Positions 7,751-16,390 are shown, numbered from the stretch's first letter. The stretch: DNA of 32,937 nucleotides from Saprospiraceae bacterium (GCA_016787545.1 JAEUUS010000439.1:1-32937); one strand, 5' to 3'. The notes: generated by a model not told the origin, from the letters alone. Numbers and translations are program-made.

Positions 7751-8842
7751 CTAATACCTTACCACCACTTCCTGATACATTTCATTCAGGTTGCCACGTA
7801 CCTGCATGGACACTATGGGTTTGTCGCCATTCCAGGTAACTTTAAGCATACCAAAGTTTTTCTTCAAAATAAGGTCGCCTACGCGATACCGGTTTACTTC
7901 TTCAGTGCCGCTGCGCAGGTGGGTCATGCCACTGGAGGTAAAATCATAAAGCGGGTATGGCAGGCCGTCGAGCTGCATTTTGGATATCTCGGCCTGGTGA
8001 CGATCACCGGAAAGGATGACCAGGTTTTTGGGTTTGACAGTGGAGATCAGTGACAGTAGTTTTTTGCGCTGATTGGGGAAATTACCCCATTTTTCATGGC
8101 CATGGTCGTCTGCTACTACCTGTACGCTGGAGCACAGGATATTGAGATTGGCTGTGCTGTTGCGCAACTCTTGTTCCAGCCATTTCCATTGGGCTTCGCC
8201 TAACATATCACCGTCCATATTAGGTATGTACCTGCGTTGTTTGGTTGGGTCTTTTACCAGTGGATCCCGGAAATATCGGGTGTCCATCACAATTACCTTG
8301 ATTCGTTGAGGACCCTTCCCAAAAGTATAACTGCTGTAGGCTCCTTCCCTACGCCGTATTACACTGTTCATGGGTACGTCAAGAAAGTCCATGAGGCATT
8401 TTTTTGCGCCTTTTTTCATGGGGTAATCCTTACAGCCATCGTTGATGCCGTAATCATGGTCGTCGTACACGCCAATTACCTGCGCCTTGGTCCGCAGTTT
8501 TTTGTACTCAGGGGTAGTTTTTAGCTTTTTGTAATGCGCAGCCAGGGCACGCATATCGGAAGTATCGGCATAAATGATATCACCCAGCCAAACCCAAAGT
8601 TGAGGGTTGTTAGCGTTCACGTATTGCCACATCGTTTGTGGCATATTCATTTTGTTGCAGGAACCGAAAGTAATAATGGTTGGCGCGGTGGTGGTATCAA
8701 TGGGCTTTGGGGAGAAGGCTTCTATGTCTGGCGCTTCTGAAACGCCAGCTTTAGGGGTTACATCATCAACCTGACCGAAGGATTGAATGGCTGTCAGCAA
8801 GGAGAGTGCCAGCGCTGCAGCAGATAAGGATGTTTTTTTCAT
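7751..8842 (-). CDS. PhoD-like phosphatase / phosphodiesterase, secreted
   Basis: This encodes 363 residues starting with a cleavable signal peptide (MKKTSLSAAALALSLLTA, cleavage probably after SFG). The mature part shows the metallophosphoesterase signature of the PhoD family: FGSCNK (residues about 60-65), WLGDIIYAD, the metal ligands in YDDHDYG, DTRYFRD, and SGDRHQAE near residue 280. Relatives hydrolyse phosphomonoesters or phosphodiesters in the periplasm or outside the cell using a Ca/Fe or similar metal site. It is a single-gene unit with a good promoter of its own, sharing an intergenic region with dprA. A second, unrelated alkaline phosphatase gene lies 1.5 kb away. No Pho-box can be assigned. 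Confidence 0.85.
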   Translation of the reverse strand: MKKTSLSAAALALSLLTAIQSFGQVDDVTPKAGVSEAPDIEAFSPKPIDTTTAPTIITFGSCNKMNMPQTMWQYVNANNPQLWVWLGDIIYADTSDMRALAAHYKKLKTTPEYKKLRTKAQVIGVYDDHDYGINDGCKDYPMKKGAKKCLMDFLDVPMNSVIRRREGAYSSYTFGKGPQRIKVIVMDTRYFRDPLVKDPTKQRRYIPNMDGDMLGEAQWKWLEQELRNSTANLNILCSSVQVVADDHGHEKWGNFPNQRKKLLSLISTVKPKNLVILSGDRHQAEISKMQLDGLPYPLYDFTSSGMTHLRSGTEEVNRYRVGDLILKKNFGMLKVTWNGDKPIVSMQVRGNLNEMYQEVVVRY

Positions 8843-8888
8843 GAATTTGAATAGCAGGTACGACCGACGCGGAAGGCGTGATTATGTT

Positions 8889-8917
8889 CAAACGTAAAGG
8901 ACTGAAAAATCGTACAA
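8889..8917 (-). promoter_or_regulatory. Promoter of the PhoD-like phosphatase gene
   Basis: On the minus strand, TTG (8915-8917) is followed after 18 bases by TACGTTTG (8889-8896), an excellent match to the Bacteroidota -33/-7 promoter. The implied leader is about 40 nt before the ATG at 8842. This is one of the two clearest promoters in the window. Confidence 0.6.
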
Positions 8918-9100
8918 TCTAAAATCTTTTCAATTTGTTAAGAGGGTGTTGGGAGCTAAAAATGTGCTGATCCGTACAAAAAAAGAGTTGCTACAGCGCT
9001 CATTGGAATATCTGCCAAAGATTTTTTTTGGAAATATTATTTGAAGCCCCTAATTTAGTGTAAGAATGTTCTGAAGAATAGAATCCCAACCTGCGCATAA

Positions 9101-9153
9101 TTCCCGGAATACCATTCCGGGATACATCAAACCCATCAAACCCATCAAACCCA
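9101..9153. repeat. Palindromic repeat copy 2 plus 9-bp array abutting dprA
   Basis: Bases 9101-9122 carry the palindrome CCCGGAATACCATTCCGGG with flanking T residues. Bases 9124-9153 are about three copies of CATCAAACC running straight into the dprA ATG at 9155. The same order of palindrome then CATCAAACC recurs at 30344-30378. The rest of the 8843-9154 gap holds only the PhoD-gene promoter and AT-rich DNA. Confidence 0.75.
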
Positions 9154-9154
9154 A

Positions 9155-10255
9155 ATGTCCCTGCATCACCAAATTGCACTCACCCTTGTTCCCCAAATTG
9201 GCGCTATAACAGCAAAAAGTCTGGTCAGTTATTGTGGTAGTCCGGAAGCGGTTTTTCGAGCTTCCAAAAAGGAATTGTTTCGGGTTCCCGGCATAGGACC
9301 GGTTATTATTCAGTCCATACTAAATGGTTCTGAAGCGTTGCGCCTGGCAGAACAAGAACTCAAATACCTGGAACAATACGGTATCCAAGCGCTTTTTTAC
9401 ACAGATTCCAGGTATCCTGCACGACTGCGACAAAGCGCTGATAGCCCCTGCCTCTTATATTTTAAAGGTTGTAGCTTGGATTTATTGGAAAAAGAACGAA
9501 TTGTGGCCATCATCGGTACCCGCCAGCCCAGCGATCATGGGAGAAAAATATGTGAAGAACTGGTGGAAGGTTTTTTACCATATGACGCACTGATTGTCAG
9601 CGGATTAGCATTCGGGGTTGATGTAACTGCGCACCGTAAAGCATCGGCCTTGAATATGCCCAATATTGGGGTTTTGGGGCACGGTTTGGGTAGTATTTAT
9701 CCTGCACAGCACCGGAGCATTGCATTGCGTATGACGGAAAATGGAGGTTTGCTGAGTGAATACCCGCACGATGCCAAACCTGACCGGGAGCACTTCCCAA
9801 TGCGTAACAGGATCATTTCCGGCATGTCAGATCTCCTTTTGGTGGTGGAAACGGCCGCCAGTGGAGGTTCCATGATTACCGTTCAGTTTGCTGAACGACA
9901 AGGCAGAGAGGTATTTGCCGTTCCAGGCAGGCCCGGTGATGTCAAGAGTATTGGATGCAATTACCTGATTAAAAACGAACGCGCCAAATTAGCCGAATCT
10001 GCGGCTGATATTGCTGCTCGTATGGGATGGGAAGAGGCTGGTGCGGTGAGTAACAAACAAGGTAAACTGTTTCATGAACTCTCAGAATCGGAGGAAAAGC
10101 TGGTGAATATTATCCGCGTTCAGCCGGAAATCCCTATTGATCAGCTCACTATTTTGGCGGATTTGGAGCCCGGTATGCTGGCTTCACGCATTCTTGACCT
10201 GGAATTCAAAGGGATTATCCGAACTTTGCCTGGTAAAAGATATCGTGTTTGTTAG
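9155..10255 (+). CDS. dprA: DNA-processing protein DprA
   Basis: This encodes 366 residues. DprA binds incoming single-stranded DNA during natural transformation and loads RecA on it. The N-terminal part has helix-hairpin-helix character (LFRVPGIGPVI, residues about 42-52). The Rossmann-like DprA core shows GTRQPSDHG, the conserved SGLAFGVD, then GLGSIYP, FPMRNRIISG, ASGGSMITVQFA and VFAVPG. The last about 60 residues form a winged-helix-like tail (EIPIDQLTILADLEPG onward), as in many long DprA proteins. The ATG at 9155 directly follows a short tandem array and matches the family start. The 40-nt gap to the downstream phosphatase gene suggests co-transcription, though the functions are unrelated. 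Confidence 0.95.
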   Translation: MSLHHQIALTLVPQIGAITAKSLVSYCGSPEAVFRASKKELFRVPGIGPVIIQSILNGSEALRLAEQELKYLEQYGIQALFYTDSRYPARLRQSADSPCLLYFKGCSLDLLEKERIVAIIGTRQPSDHGRKICEELVEGFLPYDALIVSGLAFGVDVTAHRKASALNMPNIGVLGHGLGSIYPAQHRSIALRMTENGGLLSEYPHDAKPDREHFPMRNRIISGMSDLLLVVETAASGGSMITVQFAERQGREVFAVPGRPGDVKSIGCNYLIKNERAKLAESAADIAARMGWEEAGAVSNKQGKLFHELSESEEKLVNIIRVQPEIPIDQLTILADLEPGMLASRILDLEFKGIIRTLPGKRYRVC

Positions 10256-10295
10256 GTTTGAGGCTGTTTTGACTACTTTCTCCGAAAGATAAACC

Positions 10296-11390
10296 ATGAT
10301 TAAATATCTCCTGGCGCTATGCGTCCTATTTCTGGGCAATGTATCGGCCATCCCGACGCCAAAGCCCAAAAACATTATTCTGTTGATTGGCGACGGAATG
10401 GGGCTGACCCAGGTAACAGCTGGATTGTATGCCAATAACAAAAGGCTGAATCTGGAACGTTTTCCGGTCACCGGCCTGATGAAAACACATTCTGCCAGTC
10501 ACCTCATAACGGATTCGGCAGCAGGCGCTACCGCTTTTTCCTGCGGATGCAAAACTTATAACGGAGCTATTGGCATGACCCGGGCTAAAAAACCTTGTTT
10601 GACCATTCTGGAACAAGCTAAAAAAAACGGATTGGCCACGGGCCTGGTAGCCACCTCCAGCATTACACATGCTACACCGGCATCCTTTATTGCACATGTT
10701 GATAGTCGCGCCGAAATGGAGGCAATCGCTTTGTTTTTTCTGGAAACTGAACTGGATTTTATGGTGGGCGGTGGATTAAAATATTTCAACGATCGGAAAA
10801 CCGATCAGCGCAACCTCTATAAGGAGCTGATTCAAAAGGGCTATCAGGTTTCCAATTTCCAAGAAAAACCCTTAAAAAAGTTCACTCCCGATCCGGCAAG
10901 CCCGTTTGCCTGGTTCTCTGCTTCCGGCGAACCTGATTCCGTACAAGCCGGCCGGAATTATTTGCCACTTTCTGCTAAAATGGCAACAGAGCACCTGTCA
11001 AAACGCGCTGAAAATGGATTCTTTCTCATGCTTGAAGGCTCGCAGATTGATTGGGCTTGTCATGCCAAAGACGGCCCCCGAGCTGTTGCGGAAATGCTTG
11101 ATTTTGATCAGGCTATTGGCGAAATCCTGAAATTTGCCGAGGCAGATGGTCAGACGCTGGTGATCGTTACCGCAGATCATGAAACCGGAGGAATGGTGCT
11201 CGAACAGGGTGAAGGTTTTGAAGTGCTGGACGTAGAGTTCAATTCCGGCCAGCATACCGCAGCCTTGGTGCCGGTTTATGCCTTCGGACCAGGCGCCGAA
11301 CACTTTGGCGGCATCATTGACAATACGGATATCTATCGGAAAATGGCTATGCTATGGGGGTATCTCACCGAGCCAGTAGTGGGGAATTAG
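10296..11390 (+). CDS. Alkaline phosphatase, PhoA family
   Basis: This encodes 364 residues with a signal peptide (MIKYLLALCVLFLGNVSA), so it is a periplasmic or secreted enzyme releasing phosphate from organic esters. All expected active-site elements are visible: IGDGMG with metal ligand Asp33, TDSAAGATA with the nucleophile Ser74, THATPA, EGSQIDWACH (Glu, Asp and His ligands), TADHETGG and the last His in GQHTAALVPV. It is somewhat shorter than E. coli PhoA but retains both zinc sites and the magnesium ligands. It starts 40 nt after dprA and ends at the repeat array of site D. Phosphate control is plausible but not shown by the sequence. Confidence 0.92.
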   Translation: MIKYLLALCVLFLGNVSAIPTPKPKNIILLIGDGMGLTQVTAGLYANNKRLNLERFPVTGLMKTHSASHLITDSAAGATAFSCGCKTYNGAIGMTRAKKPCLTILEQAKKNGLATGLVATSSITHATPASFIAHVDSRAEMEAIALFFLETELDFMVGGGLKYFNDRKTDQRNLYKELIQKGYQVSNFQEKPLKKFTPDPASPFAWFSASGEPDSVQAGRNYLPLSAKMATEHLSKRAENGFFLMLEGSQIDWACHAKDGPRAVAEMLDFDQAIGEILKFAEADGQTLVIVTADHETGGMVLEQGEGFEVLDVEFNSGQHTAALVPVYAFGPGAEHFGGIIDNTDIYRKMAMLWGYLTEPVVGN

Positions 11391-11607
11391 GGGTCATTTA
11401 GGGTCATTTAGGGTCATTTAGGGTCATTTGTTAGTCATTTAGGGTCATTTAGGGTCATTTGTTAGTCATTTAGGAGTGTTTTTGGTCATTTGGGATGCTA
11501 AATGACCCTAAATGCCCCCTAAATGCCCCCTAAATGACCCCTAAATGACCCTAAATGACCCCTAAATGACCCCTAAATGACTTTAAATAACCTATAAATG
11601 CCCCAAA
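11391..11607. repeat. Inverted 10-11 bp tandem array at a convergent junction (site D)
   Basis: The left arm (11391 to about 11490) is built from GGGTCATTTA units with occasional GTTAGTCATTT variants. The right arm (about 11499-11607) is built from the complementary TAAATGACCC and TAAATGCCCC units. The array starts at the stop codon of the alkaline phosphatase gene and ends about ten bases from the stop of the rhomboid gene. Paired, the arms give a hairpin of up to about 90 bp with a short unpaired tip. Confidence 0.88.
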
Positions 11608-11616
11608 TGACCAAAT

Positions 11617-12543
11617 TCACTTCTGACTCGCTTCGTACAGAAAATCTTTTTCTTCCTGAGTCAGACTTTCATAGCCCTGGGCCTTTATCTTATCCAGAAT
11701 AGCATCCAGTTTCTCCTGAAAAGATACTTCCGAGGAGTCTGAGCGAGAAGCCCCGGATTTTGGCTGTGTGAATGTAGCGCGCATGGGAGGCGCATTTTTA
11801 GGTCGTTGAAACTTGGATTTTGGCGCCGCAGAAAACAATCTGCTAAGCCATTGATGGGCGTGGTTAATCGGAATGGCCCAATCTTTACCATCGCGTAGCT
11901 GGAAAACAAAAAAGCATCCCATGGCAAATCCGGCAATGTGCGCTGCATGTCCCCCCGCCGGATAGGTCCCTGCAATAGCTACCAGATCCAATAAAACCAG
12001 AATTAAAACGATATACTTCACTTTAACAGCACCTAATACCAACAAATGCACCCTGTAATCAGGCGCGAGGATCAAAGCAGCACCGCCAAGAGCCATTACT
12101 GCTGCAGATGCACCCAGGGCATAGGAACCGATGTCGAGAAAAAACTGCGCTGTGATGACATAAATGATAGCTCCTGCCAGTCCTCCCAACAGATATAATG
12201 GTAAAATCCGTCGCTCTCCAATCAAATCACTTACTATCCGGCCAAATATGTACAATCCCATCATGTTGTTTACCAGATGCCAAAAACTGTCGTGCAAAAA
12301 CATGTGGGTCAATACACCCCAAAAATGCCAGGCCAATGTGCTCAGATCCGCATATAGCCACAAATACCCCAACATATTGTCGTACAAGCCGGCAGCTTCT
12401 CCCATAGTAAAGAGGCTCAATACCAAATAAATCAGTTTGAGGACAACAAAAACGGCAAAATTGACCACCACGAGCTTGGATACCATATTCCCTGCCCGCA
12501 AGGAATATTGTAGATCGTCCCAGATGGATTTAAAAAGTGACAT
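11617..12543 (-). CDS. Rhomboid family intramembrane serine protease (second of two)
   Basis: This encodes 308 residues that cleave transmembrane segments of other membrane proteins. About six hydrophobic helices occupy residues 20-225. Conserved rhomboid features are HMFLHDSFWHLVNNM (loop and helix 2), GRIVSDLIGE, the nucleophile Ser in ALGASAAVMAL, and the catalytic His in HAAHIAGF. The C-terminal about 80 residues are cytoplasmic, charged, and end with a helix resembling EKLDAILDKIKAQG. This tail recurs in many bacterial rhomboids and is of unknown role. It lies 31 bases downstream of another rhomboid gene in an apparent operon starting with mutL, and its 3' end meets repeat site D. Substrates are unknown. 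Confidence 0.88.
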   Translation of the reverse strand: MSLFKSIWDDLQYSLRAGNMVSKLVVVNFAVFVVLKLIYLVLSLFTMGEAAGLYDNMLGYLWLYADLSTLAWHFWGVLTHMFLHDSFWHLVNNMMGLYIFGRIVSDLIGERRILPLYLLGGLAGAIIYVITAQFFLDIGSYALGASAAVMALGGAALILAPDYRVHLLVLGAVKVKYIVLILVLLDLVAIAGTYPAGGHAAHIAGFAMGCFFVFQLRDGKDWAIPINHAHQWLSRLFSAAPKSKFQRPKNAPPMRATFTQPKSGASRSDSSEVSFQEKLDAILDKIKAQGYESLTQEEKDFLYEASQK

Positions 12544-12574
12544 GATGGTGAATGTGGTAAAACAGGGAATGGGG

Positions 12575-13240
12575 TTAAAATTTGAATCCTTTCCAGTACG
12601 CGATCAGGATAAAACCTGTGATCGCTCCTCCAAGGTGGGCAAAGTGAGCAATTCCTGTGGAAACACCTCCAATGCCAAAAAATAACTCTGCGACAGCCAT
12701 GAGTGGCACAAAATATTTGGCTTTCAAGGCAATTGGTGGAAACAGCATTCGGATTTCCAGATTTGGGAAATTAACAGCAAATGCAACCATGATCCCGAAC
12801 ACAGCTCCGGATGCCCCGAGCATTGCCCCATTCCAGGTACTCGGATCTATACCCATTTGTTGTAGTTCCCAATATTGAACGCCCATATGAATTGCCCAGG
12901 CGCCTATTCCGCAGGAAAGATAGTAAAAAAGAAATCGTTGCGGCCCCCAAACCATCTCCACCATAGAACCAAACCAGTAAATGCCCAACATATTGAACAA
13001 CAGGTGCATAAAACTGCCGTGCATAAACATGTGCGTTGCTACCTGAAACGGTTCGAAATGAGGTGATCCCGGAAGAAAAGATGCCAGATACATTCGCCCC
13101 ATTACCTCGTAATCATAGGTGTCGTAATTGAACACATCCTGACCAAGTAATAAATACGAACCCAGAAACACAACAATGTTGATGAGTATCAACTGCCCGG
13201 AAACTCCGCGAAAAGGAAGATTAAGAAAGGAATTCGACAT
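12575..13240 (-). CDS. Rhomboid family intramembrane serine protease (first of two)
   Basis: This encodes 221 residues that are almost entirely membrane-embedded, with about six transmembrane helices. The motif HMFMHGSFMHLLFNM marks helix 2. GASGAVFGIM carries the nucleophile Ser in the canonical GxSG context, and AHFAHLGGAITGF carries the catalytic His. Compared with its neighbour, it lacks a long cytoplasmic tail and keeps the canonical GASGA rather than GASAA. The ATG at 13240 lies 2 bases beyond the mutL stop codon, which argues strongly for co-transcription and translational coupling. The two rhomboids probably arose by duplication but have diverged. Confidence 0.9.
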   Translation of the reverse strand: MSNSFLNLPFRGVSGQLILINIVVFLGSYLLLGQDVFNYDTYDYEVMGRMYLASFLPGSPHFEPFQVATHMFMHGSFMHLLFNMLGIYWFGSMVEMVWGPQRFLFYYLSCGIGAWAIHMGVQYWELQQMGIDPSTWNGAMLGASGAVFGIMVAFAVNFPNLEIRMLFPPIALKAKYFVPLMAVAELFFGIGGVSTGIAHFAHLGGAITGFILIAYWKGFKF

Positions 13241-13242
13241 GG

Positions 13243-15108
13243 TTATGAGAACTGTCTCTGGAGCTCTTCCAGATCATATTGAATGAAACATTTTCTGCCA
13301 GAAGGACTGTTAAACGGCACCGTACAGGCAAATAACCGGTCTATCAAATCCTGCATTTCAGGCACGGTAAGCGGCTGACCTTTGCGCATAGCAGCATTAC
13401 GGGCCATGGATCTCGCCAGATTATCCCGAGCGCCTAACTGTAATTCCAGATTGCCTTTATATTGCTCCAGTACTTTTTGCAACAGGGTTTCTTCGGAAAT
13501 TCCTGGCCGCAACTCTGCAGGCGAACCGTGGATAGCGAAGGTATTGCCACCAAATTCTGAAATTTCGAAACCCAGACAATTCACTTCTTCCAGTATATCC
13601 CTCAATAAATGTGCGTCTGCCGCCGAAAGTTCAACCGTTTTTGGAAATAAAGCCTTTTGTGTGGCAATAGGCTGGTGTTCCAAAGCTGCAAGGTAACGCT
13701 CGTACAATACGCGTTCACTGGCCGCTTGCTGATCGATAAGCAAATACCCGGATTTGATATGGCTGATAATGTATTGGCCATGAACCTGATAAGGTTCCCT
13801 TTGTCCTTTGGAGAAGGATTCGGTATCATCATCCATTTCCAGTACTTCCACCCCCGGGCGAGTGCCAATGACTGGTTCATCTGTTGTGGGTTCTGGTTCT
13901 CCACCCGAGCCTTTTTCAAATAACTCAAGGCCCTTGTATAGTTTTTCCCAGTTTTCCAGATTGCTGGTATGTCGCGATGCGGCAGGACCATCCTGGTCAA
14001 ATTTAGATGGGCGGAAAGTGCCTACAGAAGAAGACTCGCGTTCTGGTCGAAGCACAGGCGCAGGCGTGAGTCGCTGCTGAAACGCTGGTTCTTGTTCAAA
14101 ATCAAGAGTTGGGGTCACATTATGACTACCCAAAGCATGTCGCACAGCTACTTTGAGAAAATTATACACCAACCGTTCATCATCAAACTTGATTTCCTGT
14201 TTGGTGGGATGTACGTTGATATCTACACTTGCCGGGTTGATATCTAAAAATAACACATATAGCGGGTAGGTATCGGCAGGGAGCAGGTCTTCATAAGCGC
14301 TCATCACGGCATGATGCAGGTAATTGCTGCGGATGAATCGTTTGTTGACAAAAAACAGTTGCTCTCCTCGTGTTTTTTTGACATAATCCGGTTTTCCTAC
14401 AAAACCTGAAATGTGGAGAATATCTGTTTCCTGTTCGGCAGGAACAAGTTTTTTATTGACGGCTTCTCCAAATATTTTGACTACACGTTGGCGCAGATTG
14501 CCTATTGGCAAATGAAATATTTCGGAATCATTGTGGTGCAAGGAAAAAAACACATCCGGATTTGCCATGGCCACCCGTTGAAATTCGTCCAGAATGTGAC
14601 GGGTTTCCACCGGGTCGGCTTTTAAAAAGCTTTTCCGGGCTGGTACAGTATAAAAGAGATTTTTAACGGAGATACTGGTACCTAATGGGGCCTGACAAGG
14701 CTCCTGTACTTTCACGAATGAATCTTCCACGACTAACCTGGTGCCAAGCTCATCAGTGGACCGGCGGGTTTTCATTTCCACCTGAGCAACGGCGGCTATT
14801 GAGGCCAGCGCTTCTCCCCGGAACCCGAAGGTATGAAGTGCAAAAAGATCTTTTGATTCCCTGATTTTGGAAGTAGCATGGCGTTCAAAACTCATCCGTG
14901 CATCAGTTTCCGACATGCCACAGCCATTGTCTATCACCTGAATGAGGGTTTTTCCTGCATCCCTGACAATCAGTTGGATTTTATTTGCCCCGGCATCCAC
15001 GGCATTTTCCAGCAACTCTTTTACCACAGAGGCGGGGCGTTGCACCACCTCTCCTGCAGCAATTTGGTTTGCTACGCTATCGGGCAATAATTGTATCACA
15101 TCAGCCAT
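13243..15108 (-). CDS. mutL: DNA mismatch repair protein MutL
   Basis: This encodes 621 residues linking mismatch recognition by MutS to strand removal. The N-terminal GHKL ATPase has ELLENAVDAGA, DNGCGM, HATSKI and FGFRGEALASIAAVA (residues about 30-110), followed by the transducer domain. A low-complexity linker (about 345-435) leads to the C-terminal dimerisation domain. The nuclease motif usually written DQHA-x2-E-x4-E reads DQQAASERVLYE here (about residue 459). The end has SPSGRKC in place of the CPHGRP-type zinc motif of endonuclease-active MutL. So the nicking site looks altered. It heads a unit with two rhomboid genes. A TATCTTTG lies only 9 bases before the ATG, suggesting a nearly leaderless mRNA. 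Confidence 0.95.
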   Translation of the reverse strand: MADVIQLLPDSVANQIAAGEVVQRPASVVKELLENAVDAGANKIQLIVRDAGKTLIQVIDNGCGMSETDARMSFERHATSKIRESKDLFALHTFGFRGEALASIAAVAQVEMKTRRSTDELGTRLVVEDSFVKVQEPCQAPLGTSISVKNLFYTVPARKSFLKADPVETRHILDEFQRVAMANPDVFFSLHHNDSEIFHLPIGNLRQRVVKIFGEAVNKKLVPAEQETDILHISGFVGKPDYVKKTRGEQLFFVNKRFIRSNYLHHAVMSAYEDLLPADTYPLYVLFLDINPASVDINVHPTKQEIKFDDERLVYNFLKVAVRHALGSHNVTPTLDFEQEPAFQQRLTPAPVLRPERESSSVGTFRPSKFDQDGPAASRHTSNLENWEKLYKGLELFEKGSGGEPEPTTDEPVIGTRPGVEVLEMDDDTESFSKGQREPYQVHGQYIISHIKSGYLLIDQQAASERVLYERYLAALEHQPIATQKALFPKTVELSAADAHLLRDILEEVNCLGFEISEFGGNTFAIHGSPAELRPGISEETLLQKVLEQYKGNLELQLGARDNLARSMARNAAMRKGQPLTVPEMQDLIDRLFACTVPFNSPSGRKCFIQYDLEELQRQFS

Positions 15109-15116
15109 AAGGGGGA

Positions 15117-15124
15117 CAAAGATA
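15117..15124 (-). promoter_or_regulatory. Candidate -7 element of the mutL-rhomboid unit
   Basis: TATCTTTG on the minus strand, ending 9 bases before the mutL ATG. A transcript from here would have a leader of only a few bases. No good TTG is seen upstream at the usual spacing. Confidence 0.4.
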
Positions 15125-15215
15125 CAAAACGGGGTTTATGCTTTAAATGGCAGTACTATGGATTTCAGCGGTTTGTGGATAATTTAACGATCAAAGCGGA
15201 ATACCAACCGACTAT

Positions 15216-16277
15216 TTACCTGATCACACTCACCCTGGCGCCATTTACCAGGTTCAATTGTCCTGTGAGCACCACTTTATCGCCAGGCAAAGCGCCAGAA
15301 GTTACTTCAATTTTATCGCCATAAATGCCGCCTAATGTGATGGCACGCAATACCGCGATGGAGTCGCCTTGAATCACATACACCTTTGGATCCTGTAAGC
15401 TTCCGGCAATCACTTTTCGGGGCAGCGTATGACCCTGCCTGTTGGCATCAAAGGTGAATTTAGCTTTTGCGTGCATACCACCACGGAGCGGATTACCTTT
15501 TGGGTTAACCACTTCAATTTCAACATCATAGGTGAAGGCATTATCGGCACGCAGTCCAATATTGGTTACACGGCCAGGAATTACCACATCCGGAAAAACA
15601 TCGGCTCTGACGGCTACTTGCTGACCTTTTTTTACGTTTAGCACATCGCGCTCGGTCACTTTTACCATGAGGAACAACTTTTCCAGATTAGTCATTTGCG
15701 CCACCTGAATGCCTGGTCCAATCACACTGCCGCGTTCGATAAAGCGCATACCTAAAGTGCCTGTCATGGGCGCTTTGATACTGGTATTGGCAATTTGTTT
15801 TTTAAGTCCTTTTTCCTTGGCTTCGGCGGCCAAAATGCCCAATTCGAGGTCCTCAATTTTGTTTTTAGGCGCGGCCTCCCCTTCAATCAGATTAGTGAGA
15901 CGTTCCCGGTCTTTGCGCAATTTGGCTAAATTAGCCTGAGTCGCTTCCAGCTCTATGCGTAGTAATTCGTCATCCACTTTTGCAATCACTTCACCTTCCT
16001 GAAGCCATTCGCCTTTGTTTTTGTAGGTTTCCAGTACCCTTCCGGCGGTTTCGGAAATAACAAACATCTCTTTGGAGGCCAGGAAAATGCCGTCGGCCTC
16101 CAGATGATTGGCCAGCGTTTCCAACTTGGGCTCCACTACCTCCACCGGTACAAAGGCCCGTTGCATTTTCGAAAGCTGAGCCTCCGCTTCCAGTTCTTTT
16201 TTATTTACGTACAGCTTCCAGGCTGCAAATGCAGTGAGCAGCAAAAGTGCAATCCAAAGTAGGGAACGTTGTTTCAA
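15216..16277 (-). CDS. Periplasmic adaptor (membrane fusion) protein of an RND-type efflux system
   Basis: This encodes 353 residues from the preferred TTG start at 16277, which gives an opening MKQRSLLWIALLLLTAFAAW signal anchor. An ATG at 16379 in the same frame would add 34 residues that overlap the divergent promoter region and is less likely. A barrel/lipoyl region (ISETAGRVLETYKNKGEWLQEGEVIAKVDD) is followed by a coiled-coil hairpin (about residues 115-165). The second lipoyl half (IKAPMTGTLGMRFIERGSVIGPG), a beta-barrel domain and a membrane-proximal domain ending GARVSVIR complete the protein. Adaptors bridge inner-membrane pumps to outer-membrane channels. No pump or TolC-like gene lies next to it here: upstream is the TrpF-like gene and downstream is mutL, so it seems an orphan. 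Confidence 0.87.
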   Translation of the reverse strand: MKQRSLLWIALLLLTAFAAWKLYVNKKELEAEAQLSKMQRAFVPVEVVEPKLETLANHLEADGIFLASKEMFVISETAGRVLETYKNKGEWLQEGEVIAKVDDELLRIELEATQANLAKLRKDRERLTNLIEGEAAPKNKIEDLELGILAAEAKEKGLKKQIANTSIKAPMTGTLGMRFIERGSVIGPGIQVAQMTNLEKLFLMVKVTERDVLNVKKGQQVAVRADVFPDVVIPGRVTNIGLRADNAFTYDVEIEVVNPKGNPLRGGMHAKAKFTFDANRQGHTLPRKVIAGSLQDPKVYVIQGDSIAVLRAITLGGIYGDKIEVTSGALPGDKVVLTGQLNLVNGARVSVIR

Positions 16278-16291
16278 AGTAAAATTTTGCG

Positions 16292-16299
16292 CAAAGATA
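16292..16299 (-). promoter_or_regulatory. Candidate -7 element of the adaptor gene
   Basis: TATCTTTG on the minus strand, 14 bases before the TTG start at 16277. Its presence inside the longer ORF supports the shorter start. No matching TTG is found upstream. Confidence 0.35.
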
Positions 16300-16346
16300 A
16301 CAAAGCCTCCCACCAAAAAAACACATCCTTCTGCCACCTCATTTCG

Positions 16347-16354
16347 TAGTTTTG
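16347..16354 (+). promoter_or_regulatory. Candidate -7 element of the TrpF-like gene
   Basis: TAGTTTTG fits TAnnTTTG and would start transcription about 30 bases before the TTG start at 16391. The upstream -33 box is not recognisable. Confidence 0.3.
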
Positions 16355-16390
16355 CACCATTAATCATTCTCTCACTCACACATCCACTCC

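Noticed and set aside
9155..11390. A competence or phosphate-scavenging island formed by dprA and the two phosphatases
   Set aside because: dprA is usually a scattered housekeeping gene, the phosphatases are unrelated to each other and on opposite strands, and no further competence or Pho genes are present.
11391..11607. CRISPR array
   Set aside because: Units are only 10-11 bases, directly contiguous without unique spacers, and switch orientation halfway; no cas genes are present.
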